Below are positions 17,878 through 26,281 of a DNA stretch of 64,000 bases, piece after piece (the first letter of the stretch is position 1; the number at the start of each line of letters is the position of its first letter). Source of the DNA: Gemmatimonadota bacterium (GTDB taxonomy: Bacteria > JAAXHH01); contig JAPPBT010000060.1 in the NCBI GenBank assembly GCA_026702745.1, forward strand, positions 46,571-110,570. Reading direction: 5' to 3'. The notes under the pieces were generated by a model. It was not told where the DNA came from and did no database searches. It saw only the letters and a program-made list of their open reading frames with translations. The position numbers and the translations under genes are program-made.

Positions 17878-19254
17878 CTATCTCGAGTAAGTGATACCTG
17901 CGCCGAGCCGGAGCCCGCTCAGGGTGATCGAACGATTCGAATCCTGGTCGTCGCCGCTCATGCGATGGTACTTCAAATCCAGTCGAACGCCTAGTAGCCC
18001 GGTATCGCTGGCCAGAAACCACGCGTCGCACCCGCCGCCGACGAACCCGCCGATTGACGTGCTCCTGTGGGCCATTAACCTGGGTGGGCGTTCGATGTTC
18101 CCCAACAGAACGCTTGGGAAACTTGCGGTATAGCGACCCGCGCCGGCCTGCAGATACATTCGGGTTGTCCGCGAGACCATGGTAGAAGTTTCTGAAAAGA
18201 AGGATAATGCCGATATGTGTGCACCAGGTACCTTGGGGGTGAGGTCCAGGTTGTTCAACGTGAACTCGGCATGGGGCGTAATCATGAATTGCGACCAACT
18301 GGCGCCCGCCCAGAGTAAACCCGTTACGCGGACCGAAACGCCCAGGTCGCCGCCCAGGTAGGACCTGGCGGCCATCTTGAGATTCGGCAGCGGCACGCGG
18401 GCCTGACTGGCTCCGGTTGGCGCCAATCTCGTGGCCTCCAGGCCCAGTTCGCCGAACTGGGCCATCCAGTTTCCGGTATACCACACCGCCAGTCGCGCGT
18501 CCTTCGAACGGGTTACGAATCGGGCGGACCGTTCCGTTTCGTTCCGGTATATGGCGTCGGCCAGGTACTGCCGTATGCTGCCGGCGTTCGGACGGTAGAA
18601 TTCCTCGTAACCGATCTGGTTTGGCCGGATTTCGATCAGCATCCGAAACTGTTCTACCGCTTCACCGTAGGTGCCCTGGTTGAAGAGCTCGACCGCGTTA
18701 TCGTAAACGGCTTGGAGCTTTGCGATTTCCGAGGCGATGTACATCGTTTTCTGACTCTGGGCCAGAAGGAAGCTGTTGCGGGCCGCCTGCTCATCACCCC
18801 GCTCAAGTAATGCCAGAAACGTAAGGAAGGAGGATAGTGCGGTGGGTCCGGCCTTCTCCTCCGTGAACTCATCCCGTTTCAGGGCGGCTTCGTCCAGGTC
18901 TATACCGAAGGCCGCGCTCGCCTGCGGGTGGTCCGGATCTATTTCGAGGCACTTTCGATAGTATTCCGCAGCGGTCTCCCCATCCTCCCGTAACGCCGCG
19001 ATCAGGGCCTGCTGATACAGGTATTCCGCCAACGCCAGGCGCACGTTCTCCCAGTTGTCCCATTCCTCCAGGTATCTGCCGGCGGAATAGGGCGACCGGG
19101 CGTCGACTTCTTCGGAGGTTGGCTGGCGTTCCAACAGGTGCCAGAGATCATAGTACGCGTTGAGCAGCGCTTCCGGCGAGTCCGACTGGTCCTGCGCGGC
19201 CTGCGTGTTCCAGCACAGACTGGCCATGCAGCATACCGCCATGACTCGTATCAC
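17878..19254 (-). CDS. Secreted TPR-containing protein with beta-barrel-like C-terminus
   Basis: A 458-residue protein starting at GTG with AGGAGGT 9 bases upstream. An N-terminal signal peptide ends around NTQA-AQ. Residues 70-220 contain TPR-like helices, including AAEYYRKCLEIDPDHPQA and AVEQFRMLIEIRPNQ. The C-terminal approximately 200 residues alternate polar and hydrophobic residues with many glycines and aromatic ends (for example LGVRLDLKYHRM), as in outer-membrane beta-barrels. It could be an outer-membrane protein with a periplasmic TPR region. It lies 65 bases downstream of the nitrile hydratase accessory gene on the same strand, though a shared function is not evident. I do not recognise a named family. 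Confidence 0.7.
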   Translation of the reverse strand: MIRVMAVCCMASLCWNTQAAQDQSDSPEALLNAYYDLWHLLERQPTSEEVDARSPYSAGRYLEEWDNWENVRLALAEYLYQQALIAALREDGETAAEYYRKCLEIDPDHPQASAAFGIDLDEAALKRDEFTEEKAGPTALSSFLTFLALLERGDEQAARNSFLLAQSQKTMYIASEIAKLQAVYDNAVELFNQGTYGEAVEQFRMLIEIRPNQIGYEEFYRPNAGSIRQYLADAIYRNETERSARFVTRSKDARLAVWYTGNWMAQFGELGLEATRLAPTGASQARVPLPNLKMAARSYLGGDLGVSVRVTGLLWAGASWSQFMITPHAEFTLNNLDLTPKVPGAHISALSFFSETSTMVSRTTRMYLQAGAGRYTASFPSVLLGNIERPPRLMAHRSTSIGGFVGGGCDAWFLASDTGLLGVRLDLKYHRMSGDDQDSNRSITLSGLRLGAGITYSR

Positions 19255-19318
19255 AATCCGTTACCTCCTGAATGAGGCGTTGAGGGTTCATTCCATGGTC
19301 CGATGCAGCGCGGTATCA

Positions 19319-19699
19319 TCATATCAGTTCGACCGGTTTTCCGTGCGGAGTCTTGAGATACGCCCTTTGCCACGCGTCCTTGCGGTCGGACGCCTCCTCC
19401 TGCGACACGAGCCCGCGTTCTACGCAGAGGCGCTCCAGGGCCCGGAGCCAGTGCATGTAATAGGTATCGCCCAGGTCGGGGTCGCCCTCCCGCTGTGCCG
19501 CCCGTATCTCCTCGCTCAGCGTGGCGGTCCACTCGTCCCACGTGAAGTGACCTTCGCCGGAGAGACGCACCGCGAGTGCAAACGCCGATGCCTCCCACGG
19601 CGCGGCAAACACCGGCGATCCATCGTCCCCCAGCGGGATGTCCCTCGGCAGGATGTCCCCCGGCCCATACGTACCGCCGGGCAGTTGTGGGTCTGTCAT
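19319..19699 (-). CDS. Nitrile hydratase accessory protein (cobalt insertion/activator)
   Basis: A 126-residue protein. The segment APWEASAFALAVRLSGEG, then HFTWDEW, then GDTYYMHWLRALERL is characteristic of the nitrile hydratase accessory family, which assists cofactor loading of Co-type enzymes and resembles part of the beta subunit. The start at 19699 overlaps the stop of the beta-subunit gene by 4 bases, indicating coupling; an upstream extension to 19771 is only beta-subunit coding read in another frame. It completes an alpha-beta-accessory order on the minus strand. Confidence 0.88.
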   Translation of the reverse strand: MTDPQLPGGTYGPGDILPRDIPLGDDGSPVFAAPWEASAFALAVRLSGEGHFTWDEWTATLSEEIRAAQREGDPDLGDTYYMHWLRALERLCVERGLVSQEEASDRKDAWQRAYLKTPHGKPVELI

Positions 19700-20367
19700 C
19701 TTGCAGGCTCCAGGTACGTCTCCCAGAGGTCGACGTATACGGCGCTGTTCGCGTTTGCCGATTCCCCCCACAGATCATGCCCCTCGAAGCGTACGCTGTA
19801 GAGGTGCCTTCCCTCGTCCACGCCCCGGGCGCTCAGGTCCGGATACACCTGCGATCCGTAGTGCTCACGAACGATTCCGGTGTGGCCTCGAACGTAACCC
19901 GGTACCCGGGTGTGCCCAGGTGGATAGGAGTTGATTGCGCGCACGCGGTCGCCCGGCGAGAACCGGGGCGGTGAAGACGCAGGCCGGACGTAGCTCGAAG
20001 TCATGTAGGGGGCCGCACGCACCTGCTCGGCATGCGCAACCTTCTCCATGATGCGTTCCGGCACGGAGGTCGATGCCCGGCCCGTCTGCAGTTCATCCTT
20101 CGAAACGAGACCGGACCTGACCAGTTGCTGCCTGATCCCCGCGAACCAATTCTCATAGTAGGAGTTGGCGAGATAGTCGGCGGGAGGCAACTGTTCCCTG
20201 TTATGACGCGACATGTCGATGTTCCACAGTCCCAGAAGTCCCATGAGCCGGACGATTCCGTACACCCGGCCCTCCCATTCCTCGTGGAAGACCGGCTCCT
20301 CGGACTCCGGTTCCGGCCGCACCGGCCCGAACCCCCGCATCCCGCCCATATCGTGTACACCGCTCAT
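19696..20367 (-). CDS. nthB: Nitrile hydratase beta subunit
   Basis: A 223-residue beta subunit. It starts [16 protein letters not shown], the near-invariant opening of nitrile hydratase beta chains, and ends with the SH3-like barrel ([10 protein letters not shown], followed by [15 protein letters not shown]). With the alpha subunit it forms the enzyme that hydrates nitriles to amides. The ATG at 20367 overlaps the alpha-subunit TGA (ATGA arrangement), so translation is coupled. An in-frame extension to 20397 lies inside the alpha gene and is not needed. Confidence 0.92.
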   Translation of the reverse strand: MSGVHDMGGMRGFGPVRPEPESEEPVFHEEWEGRVYGIVRLMGLLGLWNIDMSRHNREQLPPADYLANSYYENWFAGIRQQLVRSGLVSKDELQTGRASTSVPERIMEKVAHAEQVRAAPYMTSSYVRPASSPPRFSPGDRVRAINSYPPGHTRVPGYVRGHTGIVREHYGSQVYPDLSARGVDEGRHLYSVRFEGHDLWGESANANSAVYVDLWETYLEPAR

Positions 20368-20999
20368 GCTTTGCGGACCTCCGAGTCCGGACGGCACGCC
20401 TCTTCGACCCCGATCATGGCGTTGCGCGTAACGAGTTCCATGAGTTCTTCCTCACTCCAACCCTCCGTGCCTTCGGGACGCTGCGGCAGCACGAGGTAGC
20501 GCATTTCGGAAGTGGAATCCCACACGCGCACTTCTTTTCGTTCGGCAACCTCCGTACCGAACTGTGTCATCACGCCGCGCGGATCCACGACGGCCTGTGC
20601 TCTGTAGGGCGCGGACTTGTACCAGACGGGGGGCAGGCCGAGGAGCGGCCACGGGTAGCAGGAGCAGAGCGTACAGACCACGAGGTTGTGCACGTCGTCC
20701 GTGTTCTCCACGACACGCATCTGCTCGCCCTGCGCCCCTACGTAGCCCATCGATGAGATGGCGGCATTCGGGTCGTCCAGCAGCCAGCGTTTGAACGCTT
20801 CATCCGTCCATGCGCGGGCTACGACGTGTTTCCCGTTCGCCGGGCCGATCTTGTCCTGGTACAGGTCGACTAGTGCGTCCAGCGCTTCCGGATCGACGAG
20901 GCCTTTCTCCACGAGCAGCGATTCGAGCGCTTTCACGCGCAACTCGATATCCGGCGGCGGGTGAGTGTGGTCTTGATCGTGCCGGTGGTCGTTGGTCAT
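20364..20999 (-). CDS. nthA: Nitrile hydratase alpha subunit, cobalt type
   Basis: A 211-residue alpha subunit. The metal claw is [11 protein letters not shown] with C109, C112, S113 and C114; threonine between the first Cys and Leu (C-T-L-C-S-C) is the established signature of cobalt enzymes, whereas iron enzymes have serine there. [13 protein letters not shown] and YLVLPQRP are further family landmarks. The N-terminus is rich in His and Asp ([10 protein letters not shown]), which is not usual and might bind metal. The enzyme hydrates nitriles to amides in the cytoplasm. The gene follows the E2 gene by 37 bases, so it is probably transcribed with it. No amidase gene is seen in the window. 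Confidence 0.94.
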   Translation of the reverse strand: MTNDHRHDQDHTHPPPDIELRVKALESLLVEKGLVDPEALDALVDLYQDKIGPANGKHVVARAWTDEAFKRWLLDDPNAAISSMGYVGAQGEQMRVVENTDDVHNLVVCTLCSCYPWPLLGLPPVWYKSAPYRAQAVVDPRGVMTQFGTEVAERKEVRVWDSTSEMRYLVLPQRPEGTEGWSEEELMELVTRNAMIGVEEACRPDSEVRKA

Positions 21000-21036
21000 G
21001 TGGTACTTCTATACTATTGCTCGTCGCGGGAATGGC

Positions 21037-22416
21037 TCACGCGCCGTCCTGCCCGATCAGCAGTTCGAGCGGCTGTTCGAGGATTTCCCTGAGGTGGGCA
21101 AGGAATTGGCCGGCGACCGCGCCGTCGATGAGCCGGTGGTCGGAGGACAGGGTGGCCGACATCATGGCCTTGATTTCGACCTTGCCGTCCACCACGACGG
21201 GCGTGTCCTTGACCCGCCCCACGGCGAGTATGGCTGCTTCCGGCGGGTTGATGATGGCGGTGAACTGGTCCACGCCGAACATCCCGAGATTGGAGATGGT
21301 GAAGGTACCATAACCATAGTCTTCGGGACCAAGGCCTTTTCCGCGGGCCTTCTCACCCAGATATCGGGTTGCGGCGGCGATGTCGAAGACCGATTTCTGA
21401 TCGGCGGATGCCACCACGGGCACGACCAGTCCGTCGTCGAGGGCGACGGCGAAGCCCACGTTCACATCGGCGTATTCCACGACCTCCCCACCTTCGAGGG
21501 AGGCGTTGACGGCGGGAAAGGACCGCAGGGCGATGCCGGCGGCCTTGATGATCAGGTCGTTCACGGAAACTCTGGCCAGGCCGCGCTTCTCACCATAGGC
21601 GATCAGCTGTTCCCGTAGCCCGGTGAGGCGCGTCATGTCCACGTCCATGGTGAGGTAGAAGTGGGGAATGGTCGACGCGCTTTCGGCCAGTCGCGTCGCG
21701 GCGACCTTGCGCAGTCCGCTGAGCGGGGCGCGGCGCTGGATGCGTTTCAAACCCGGTCCGGCTGCGGCGGGGGCCGGTGCGGGAGTCGTCGGGGCTGTGG
21801 GTGTCGCAGGAGCCCCGGCCGGCGCTTGTGCCGCTGCGGCAGTCCGGGCGGCGAAGGCCTCCACGTCGGAGAATACGATCCGTCCGCCGGGTCCCGTCCC
21901 CGCAATGTGCTCGATGGCGATGCCGAGGTCGCGTGCGTGCCGCCGCGCCTTCGGGGAAATCTTCACGCGGCCGGGTGGTCCGGGCGTTCCGGCGCCGGCT
22001 GCCAACCGGGCATCCTGGCCACCAGTAGTACCATTTGCTGTGCCGTCCGCTGCGCCGGCAGTCGTCGCACCATCTAGGCCAGTCGTAGCGCTTTCCGTCG
22101 AGTCGGTCGCAGTGCCGGTCTTAGCCGCGTCACCGTCACCGGGATCACCCGCGTCGACCGCTTCGGCAATGTCCTCGCCCGCTTCGCCGATGAAACCGAT
22201 GACCTGCTGAATGGGCACGTCGTCGCCCGGGCCATGCAGAATCTTGAGCAGCGTACCGGTAGCCTTGGCCTCCACTTCCATCACGCTCTTGTCCGTTTCG
22301 ACGTTGAAGAGCACCTCGCCTTCCGTGACGGAATCGCCTTCCTCTTTCATCCACTCCACGATGATTCCGGATTCCATGGTCATGCCGAGAACGGGCATGA
22401 TGATTTCAGTGGCCAT
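21037..22416 (-). CDS. 2-oxoacid dehydrogenase complex E2 component (dihydrolipoamide acyltransferase)
   Basis: A 459-residue E2. A single lipoyl domain occupies residues 1-75 with lipoyl-lysine K43 in VETDKSVME. An Ala/Thr/Gly-rich linker follows, then the peripheral-subunit-binding domain (about 153-190, KISPKARRHARDLGI..GTGPGGRI), another flexible linker, and the catalytic acyltransferase domain with SSDHRLIDGA near residue 430 (H and D are catalytic). It transfers acyl groups to CoA in pyruvate or branched-chain/acetoin dehydrogenase complexes. E1 and E3 genes are absent from the window, so the substrate class is unresolved. It is first in a minus-strand operon with nitrile hydratase. Confidence 0.9.
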   Translation of the reverse strand: MATEIIMPVLGMTMESGIIVEWMKEEGDSVTEGEVLFNVETDKSVMEVEAKATGTLLKILHGPGDDVPIQQVIGFIGEAGEDIAEAVDAGDPGDGDAAKTGTATDSTESATTGLDGATTAGAADGTANGTTGGQDARLAAGAGTPGPPGRVKISPKARRHARDLGIAIEHIAGTGPGGRIVFSDVEAFAARTAAAAQAPAGAPATPTAPTTPAPAPAAAGPGLKRIQRRAPLSGLRKVAATRLAESASTIPHFYLTMDVDMTRLTGLREQLIAYGEKRGLARVSVNDLIIKAAGIALRSFPAVNASLEGGEVVEYADVNVGFAVALDDGLVVPVVASADQKSVFDIAAATRYLGEKARGKGLGPEDYGYGTFTISNLGMFGVDQFTAIINPPEAAILAVGRVKDTPVVVDGKVEIKAMMSATLSSDHRLIDGAVAGQFLAHLREILEQPLELLIGQDGA

Positions 22417-22519
22417 TACGGGCTCCCCGGTGTACTCTGCAACGCACGGACCAGTTTGGTTTACGTCGTGCTAAACCCTATGTATGTAACTGACTTACAA
22501 CGCCGTTCAAAGTGCGTAG

Positions 22520-22548
22520 AGCATACACTTCCACGTGTTCGGCGTCAA
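22520..22548 (-). promoter_or_regulatory. Sigma-70-type promoter for the E2/nitrile hydratase operon
   Basis: On the minus strand TTGACG (22548-22543) is followed after 17 bases by TATGCT (22525-22520). It points toward the E2 gene start at 22416, giving a leader of about 95 bases. It is the only convincing pair seen in the 329-base divergent gap 22417-22745. Confidence 0.55.
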
Positions 22549-22745
22549 GCATTTTTTGATTGACTTGGACCGGCGGAAAGGGATAGATTCACCGCGATTC
22601 TGCATTCGAAAATCGCGGAAGGAAAACCGTCCCGAGGTTCGGCCTCTTCTCCGTGGAACGAATGTATGAACAGGTGCTCGGAACGCCTTGATCGGAGGAC
22701 CTGTTCGGCTGTTGTTCACCTACCTGCGTGGAGGATCCAAGCCAC

Positions 22746-23036
22746 ATGGAAATCAAAGTCGATCGATACACGAAAGTGGTGTTGACGCTGATCGCCGTCG
22801 GCCTGCTGGCAAATGTATTCAAGGATGAACTGTCCAGCGTGTCCACGCCGTTGAATCCCCGGCCGGCCATGGCCAAGAACATCGTCATGGGATCCACGAT
22901 CACGAACATGGGACAGCGTTTCATCACGGCCAGCCCCGACGGGAAGACCGTCTACACCTGGTTCCGGGAAGAGGACCAGCAATGGTACGATCGCGACAAG
23001 GTGTATTTCATAGACGCTGCGCACGCGGACGATTGA
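22746..23036 (+). CDS. Small single-pass membrane protein, unknown function
   Basis: A 96-residue protein starting MEIKVDRYTKVVLTLIAVGL. A single hydrophobic helix (about residues 9-24) is followed by a polar region; the end (ITASPDGKTVYTWFREEDQQW) is conserved-looking but not a domain I recognise. GGAGG lies 11 bases upstream of the ATG; an in-frame GTG at 22728 is an alternative start. It precedes a MocA-like gene by 10 bases, so they may share a transcript. Confidence 0.6.
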   Translation: MEIKVDRYTKVVLTLIAVGLLANVFKDELSSVSTPLNPRPAMAKNIVMGSTITNMGQRFITASPDGKTVYTWFREEDQQWYDRDKVYFIDAAHADD

Positions 23037-23046
23037 CAGGCGGACC

Positions 23047-23712
23047 GTGGTCGGCAAACCTTCAGAAGGCCGGAACGTGGGCGGCGGTCCGGCCGATCCG
23101 ATGATTACGGGTCTCGTGCTCGCCGCCGGCCGTTCCGAGCGCATGGGGACGCCGAAGCAGTTGCTGCCCTTCGGTCGCGTCACGCTGATCGAACAGGTGA
23201 TCCGCACACTGACGCGTTCGCGCCTGGGGAAGGAAGTCGTCGTCGTGCTGGGCTATCGCGCCATGGACATCGTAAAGCGGATCTCCGGGTTGCCGGTCCG
23301 CCTCGCGTACAACCCGGACCCGAAAGGCGACATGCTTTCCTCGATCCGGTGCGGCCTGGCGTACATCGAACCTGATCAGGCCATCATGATTGCCCTTGGC
23401 GATCAGCCCCTGGTCACGACCGGGATCGTGAACCGTTTGATCGACGAATACGAGGGACGTCCCGAAGGCATGGTACTCCCGGTGCACGACGGGAAGCGGG
23501 GACATCCCATGATCCTGTCGTCCGCGTACCGCGAGGAAATCCTGTTCGAATCCATGCCGGGCGGTTTGAAAGCGCTGCGGGACCGGCACTCAGGCAGCGT
23601 CCGCACTGTACCGGTGGACACGGATGCGGTACTTATCGACCTGGACCACCGGAGCGATTACGAAGAGGCCCTGCGAAGATGGAAAGAGGAATCCGAATCC
23701 GGTGAGCGCTAA
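23047..23712 (+). CDS. MobA/MocA-like NTP transferase (molybdenum cofactor nucleotidyltransferase family)
   Basis: Up to 221 residues. GLVLAAGRSERMGTPKQLLP matches the nucleotide-binding signature of the NTP_transf_3 family, and the pattern LGDQPLV matches the metal-binding LxDxP region. MocA proteins attach CMP to molybdopterin, making the cytosine dinucleotide cofactor of xanthine-dehydrogenase-type enzymes; close relatives act on other substrates. GTG 23047 is the outer start, but ATG at 23101 directly before the domain is also possible. It overlaps the next gene by about 11 bases. No molybdoenzyme is visible in the window. Confidence 0.82.
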   Translation: MVGKPSEGRNVGGGPADPMITGLVLAAGRSERMGTPKQLLPFGRVTLIEQVIRTLTRSRLGKEVVVVLGYRAMDIVKRISGLPVRLAYNPDPKGDMLSSIRCGLAYIEPDQAIMIALGDQPLVTTGIVNRLIDEYEGRPEGMVLPVHDGKRGHPMILSSAYREEILFESMPGGLKALRDRHSGSVRTVPVDTDAVLIDLDHRSDYEEALRRWKEESESGER

Positions 23713-24682
23713 CGTACTCGTTACCCGACGCATTCCCGACGAGTCGATCCGGATGCTGGATGCGGCCTGCGACGTCGTGGACGTCAACCCCCATGACCGG
23801 GCGATGACCCGCGGGGAGTTCCTCGAGGCGGTCCGTGGTCGCGACGGGCTGCTCTGCTTGCTGACCGAGGACATCGACGACGAGGTCCTGGACATCGCTT
23901 CGGGCCTGAAGGGCATAGCCATGTACGCGGTCGGGTACAACAACGTCGACGTGGACGCCTGCACGCGACGTGGCATTCCGGTGTCCAATACCCCGGGCGT
24001 GCTGACCGATACGACCGCCGACATCGCCTGGGCGCTCATTTTCGCCACGGCCCGGCGGGTCGCGGAAGGCGACCGGTTCGTGCGCGACGGCCGATTCACG
24101 GGATGGGGGCCCCTGCTGATGCTGGGCAGCGACGTCACGGGCAAGACGCTGGGCATCATTGGCGGAGGCCGCATCGGTACGGCCACGGCCAGGCGAGCCG
24201 CCGGGTTTTCCATGCCCGTCGTCTATACGAGCCGCAGGCGCAACGCGACCATCGAGTGCACGGGCGCAAGGTATCTCTCGCTGGACGACCTGCTCCGGGA
24301 ATCGGATTTCGTGTCGCTGCACGTGCCGCTCACGCCCGAGACCACCTACCTCATCAGCGAACGCGAACTGGACCTGATGAAGCCCACGGCCTACCTCATC
24401 AATACGACCCGTGGACCCGTAGTCGACGAGAAGGCCCTGGTACGGGCACTGCGCGAAGGCGTCATCGCCGGCGCGGGACTCGACGTCTTCGAGCGGGAGC
24501 CGGAGCTGGAATCGGGGCTGGCAGACCTGGAAAACGTCGTCATGCTGCCCCACGTCGGCAGCGGGACGGTCGCCACGCGCGTCAAGATGGGCAACACGGC
24601 CGCGGCCAACCTGATTGCCATGGTCAGCGGGGTGGACCCGCCGAACTGTGTGAACCCGGAATGGAAAGAACATCGAACGTGA
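23702..24682 (+). CDS. D-2-hydroxyacid dehydrogenase (glyoxylate/hydroxypyruvate reductase-like)
   Basis: A 326-residue dehydrogenase. The NAD-binding motif is LGIIGGGRIGTATARRA, the conserved arginine signature is seen in LINTTRGPVVDEKAL, and the catalytic E and H are in GAGLDVFEREPELE and VMLPHVGSGT. Products of this family reduce glyoxylate, hydroxypyruvate or related 2-oxoacids. The GTG at 23702 was chosen because the family fold starts at ANVLVTRR immediately afterwards, and the longer in-frame extension lies within the preceding gene. It overlaps that gene and is probably co-translated. Confidence 0.9.
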   Translation: MSANVLVTRRIPDESIRMLDAACDVVDVNPHDRAMTRGEFLEAVRGRDGLLCLLTEDIDDEVLDIASGLKGIAMYAVGYNNVDVDACTRRGIPVSNTPGVLTDTTADIAWALIFATARRVAEGDRFVRDGRFTGWGPLLMLGSDVTGKTLGIIGGGRIGTATARRAAGFSMPVVYTSRRRNATIECTGARYLSLDDLLRESDFVSLHVPLTPETTYLISERELDLMKPTAYLINTTRGPVVDEKALVRALREGVIAGAGLDVFEREPELESGLADLENVVMLPHVGSGTVATRVKMGNTAAANLIAMVSGVDPPNCVNPEWKEHRT

Positions 24683-24743
24683 ATCATTCGACGGAATGTG
24701 AAACGTCAAACCCGACGGGAATGATCCGATAGAGGAGTCTGAC

Positions 24744-25589
24744 ATGAAACTTGTGACCTATGGAGAAAGCGGGCAGGAACGGATAGGCGCGGTCGCCGGC
24801 GGCGAGATCATCGACCTTAAGTCGGCCGACGCGTCCCTGCCCGGCACCGTGCTGGGCGTGCTGGAAGCAGATGCCGTAGAAGCGGCGACCCGTGCGGTGG
24901 AAAACGGCGCCGGCGCGAGGACGCCCCTGGAAGGCGCGCGGTTGGCTTCTCCCCTGCCCCGTCCGCCCAAGATCGTGTGCGTCGGGCTCAACTACCTCGA
25001 TCACGCGACGGAGCAGAACGTGCCGCTGCCCGAGCATCCGCTGCTCTTCTCCAAGGCCACTTCGTCCGTGGTGGGTCCCTACGACGACGTGGTGCTGCCG
25101 GTCGAAAGCGAGCAGGTGGACTACGAGGTGGAGCTCGCCGTGGTGATCGGCAGGACCGCGACGGCCGTCTCCGAAGCGGACGCCTACGACTACATCGCAG
25201 GATACACCGTGGCCAACGACGTCAGCGCCCGCGATATCCAGTTCCGGCAGCAGCAGTGGCACCAGGGCAAGAGCTACGACACGTTCTGCCCCATGGGCCC
25301 GTGGCTGGTGACGAAGGACGAGATTCCCGATCCGAATGCGCTCGCCGTGAAACTGACGCTGAACGGGACGGTGCTGCAGGACAGCAACACGGACAACCTC
25401 ATCTTCAACGTGCCCACGCTGGTGTCGCGCATTTCGAGCGCCATGACCCTGCTGCCGGGCGACGTGATCTCGACCGGTACGCCCGCGGGCGTGGGCGTGT
25501 TCCGCGATCCGAAGATCCTGCTCAAGGCCGGCGACTACATGGAAACCTGGGTGGAAGGCATCGGCACGTTGAAGAACCACGTGCGATAG
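24744..25589 (+). CDS. Fumarylacetoacetate hydrolase (FAH) family protein
   Basis: A 281-residue protein preceded by AGAGGAG. The conserved FAH core begins KIVCVGLNYLDHA, with metal-binding acidic residues in VDYEVELAVVIGR and in YTVANDVSARDIQ; the end carries ISTGTPAGVGVF. Enzymes of this family hydrolyse or isomerise/decarboxylate C-C bonds in acylpyruvates and ring-cleavage products, or act on 2-keto-3-deoxy sugar acids. The latter role would fit the dehydratase and oxidoreductase genes nearby, but this is inference. It is probably in the operon starting at 22746. Confidence 0.9.
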   Translation: MKLVTYGESGQERIGAVAGGEIIDLKSADASLPGTVLGVLEADAVEAATRAVENGAGARTPLEGARLASPLPRPPKIVCVGLNYLDHATEQNVPLPEHPLLFSKATSSVVGPYDDVVLPVESEQVDYEVELAVVIGRTATAVSEADAYDYIAGYTVANDVSARDIQFRQQQWHQGKSYDTFCPMGPWLVTKDEIPDPNALAVKLTLNGTVLQDSNTDNLIFNVPTLVSRISSAMTLLPGDVISTGTPAGVGVFRDPKILLKAGDYMETWVEGIGTLKNHVR

Positions 25590-25597
25590 GGGAGATG

Positions 25598-26182
25598 ATG
25601 GAGAAACTGAACAGGGAACAGGTGCTGGCCCGGGCGGCGGACACGGGCGATCTCATGGGGGTGGACCTGGGCGGCCTGGATCTTTCGGAGGCCATTCTGC
25701 CCCGCGTCGATTTCCGGGACGCCAACCTCGAAGGAACCGATTTTACCCACGCCGACCTGACCGAGTCGGAGTTCCGCGACGCGAAGATGAACGGCGCGGA
25801 TCTAACGGGGGCGAAGCTCGAGCGGGCGGTGCTGATCGGCGCCCACATCGTGGGAGCCCGCTTCGACGGCGCCCACATGGTCGGCGCGTTTCTCAACGGA
25901 GCGACCGCAACGGGCGCCAGTTTCAGAAAGGCGGACCTGCGCGCGGCCCGGATCGGCGTGCCCAGGTTCCAGTCCGACGATCCCTTTGCCGCGGCCACGA
26001 GTTTCGAAGGCGCCGACATGACCTGGTGTCTCTTCGGTGAGGCGGACCTGACGGGGGTGGACCTGCGAAACGCCAACCTGTCCCATGCCCATATGTACGA
26101 GACGGAGATGCGCAGCGCCCTGCTCGACGGCGCGGTCCTGACCGGCGTCCGGCTGAAGCGGCAGACGGTCCAGGCGAAGTAA
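25598..26182 (+). CDS. Pentapeptide-repeat protein
   Basis: A 194-residue protein made largely of five-residue repeats of the A(D/N)Lxx type, for example DFRDANLEGTDFTHADLTES and GADLTGAKLERA, broken by a short non-repeat stretch near residues 110-125. Such proteins fold as right-handed quadrilateral beta-helices; some mimic DNA and inhibit gyrase, but most have unknown roles. There is no signal peptide. AGGGGAG lies just before two adjacent ATGs; the second (25598) is better spaced. It follows the FAH gene by 8 bases. Confidence 0.82.
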   Translation: MEKLNREQVLARAADTGDLMGVDLGGLDLSEAILPRVDFRDANLEGTDFTHADLTESEFRDAKMNGADLTGAKLERAVLIGAHIVGARFDGAHMVGAFLNGATATGASFRKADLRAARIGVPRFQSDDPFAAATSFEGADMTWCLFGEADLTGVDLRNANLSHAHMYETEMRSALLDGAVLTGVRLKRQTVQAK

Positions 26183-26191
26183 CCGGGACTG

Positions 26192-26271
26192 CTCGGGACG
26201 GCCGCTGTCCACTCGGGACGGCCACTCTCCACTCGGGACGGCTACTTTCCACTCGGGACGGTCGCGGGCCG
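26192..26271. repeat. Tandem repeat, 20-bp unit, four copies
   Basis: Four head-to-tail copies of a unit beginning CTCGGGACGG, with first 10 bases identical in all and the second half varying. It fills the space between two convergent genes. Confidence 0.85.
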
Positions 26272-26281
26272 ACCGGAATCC

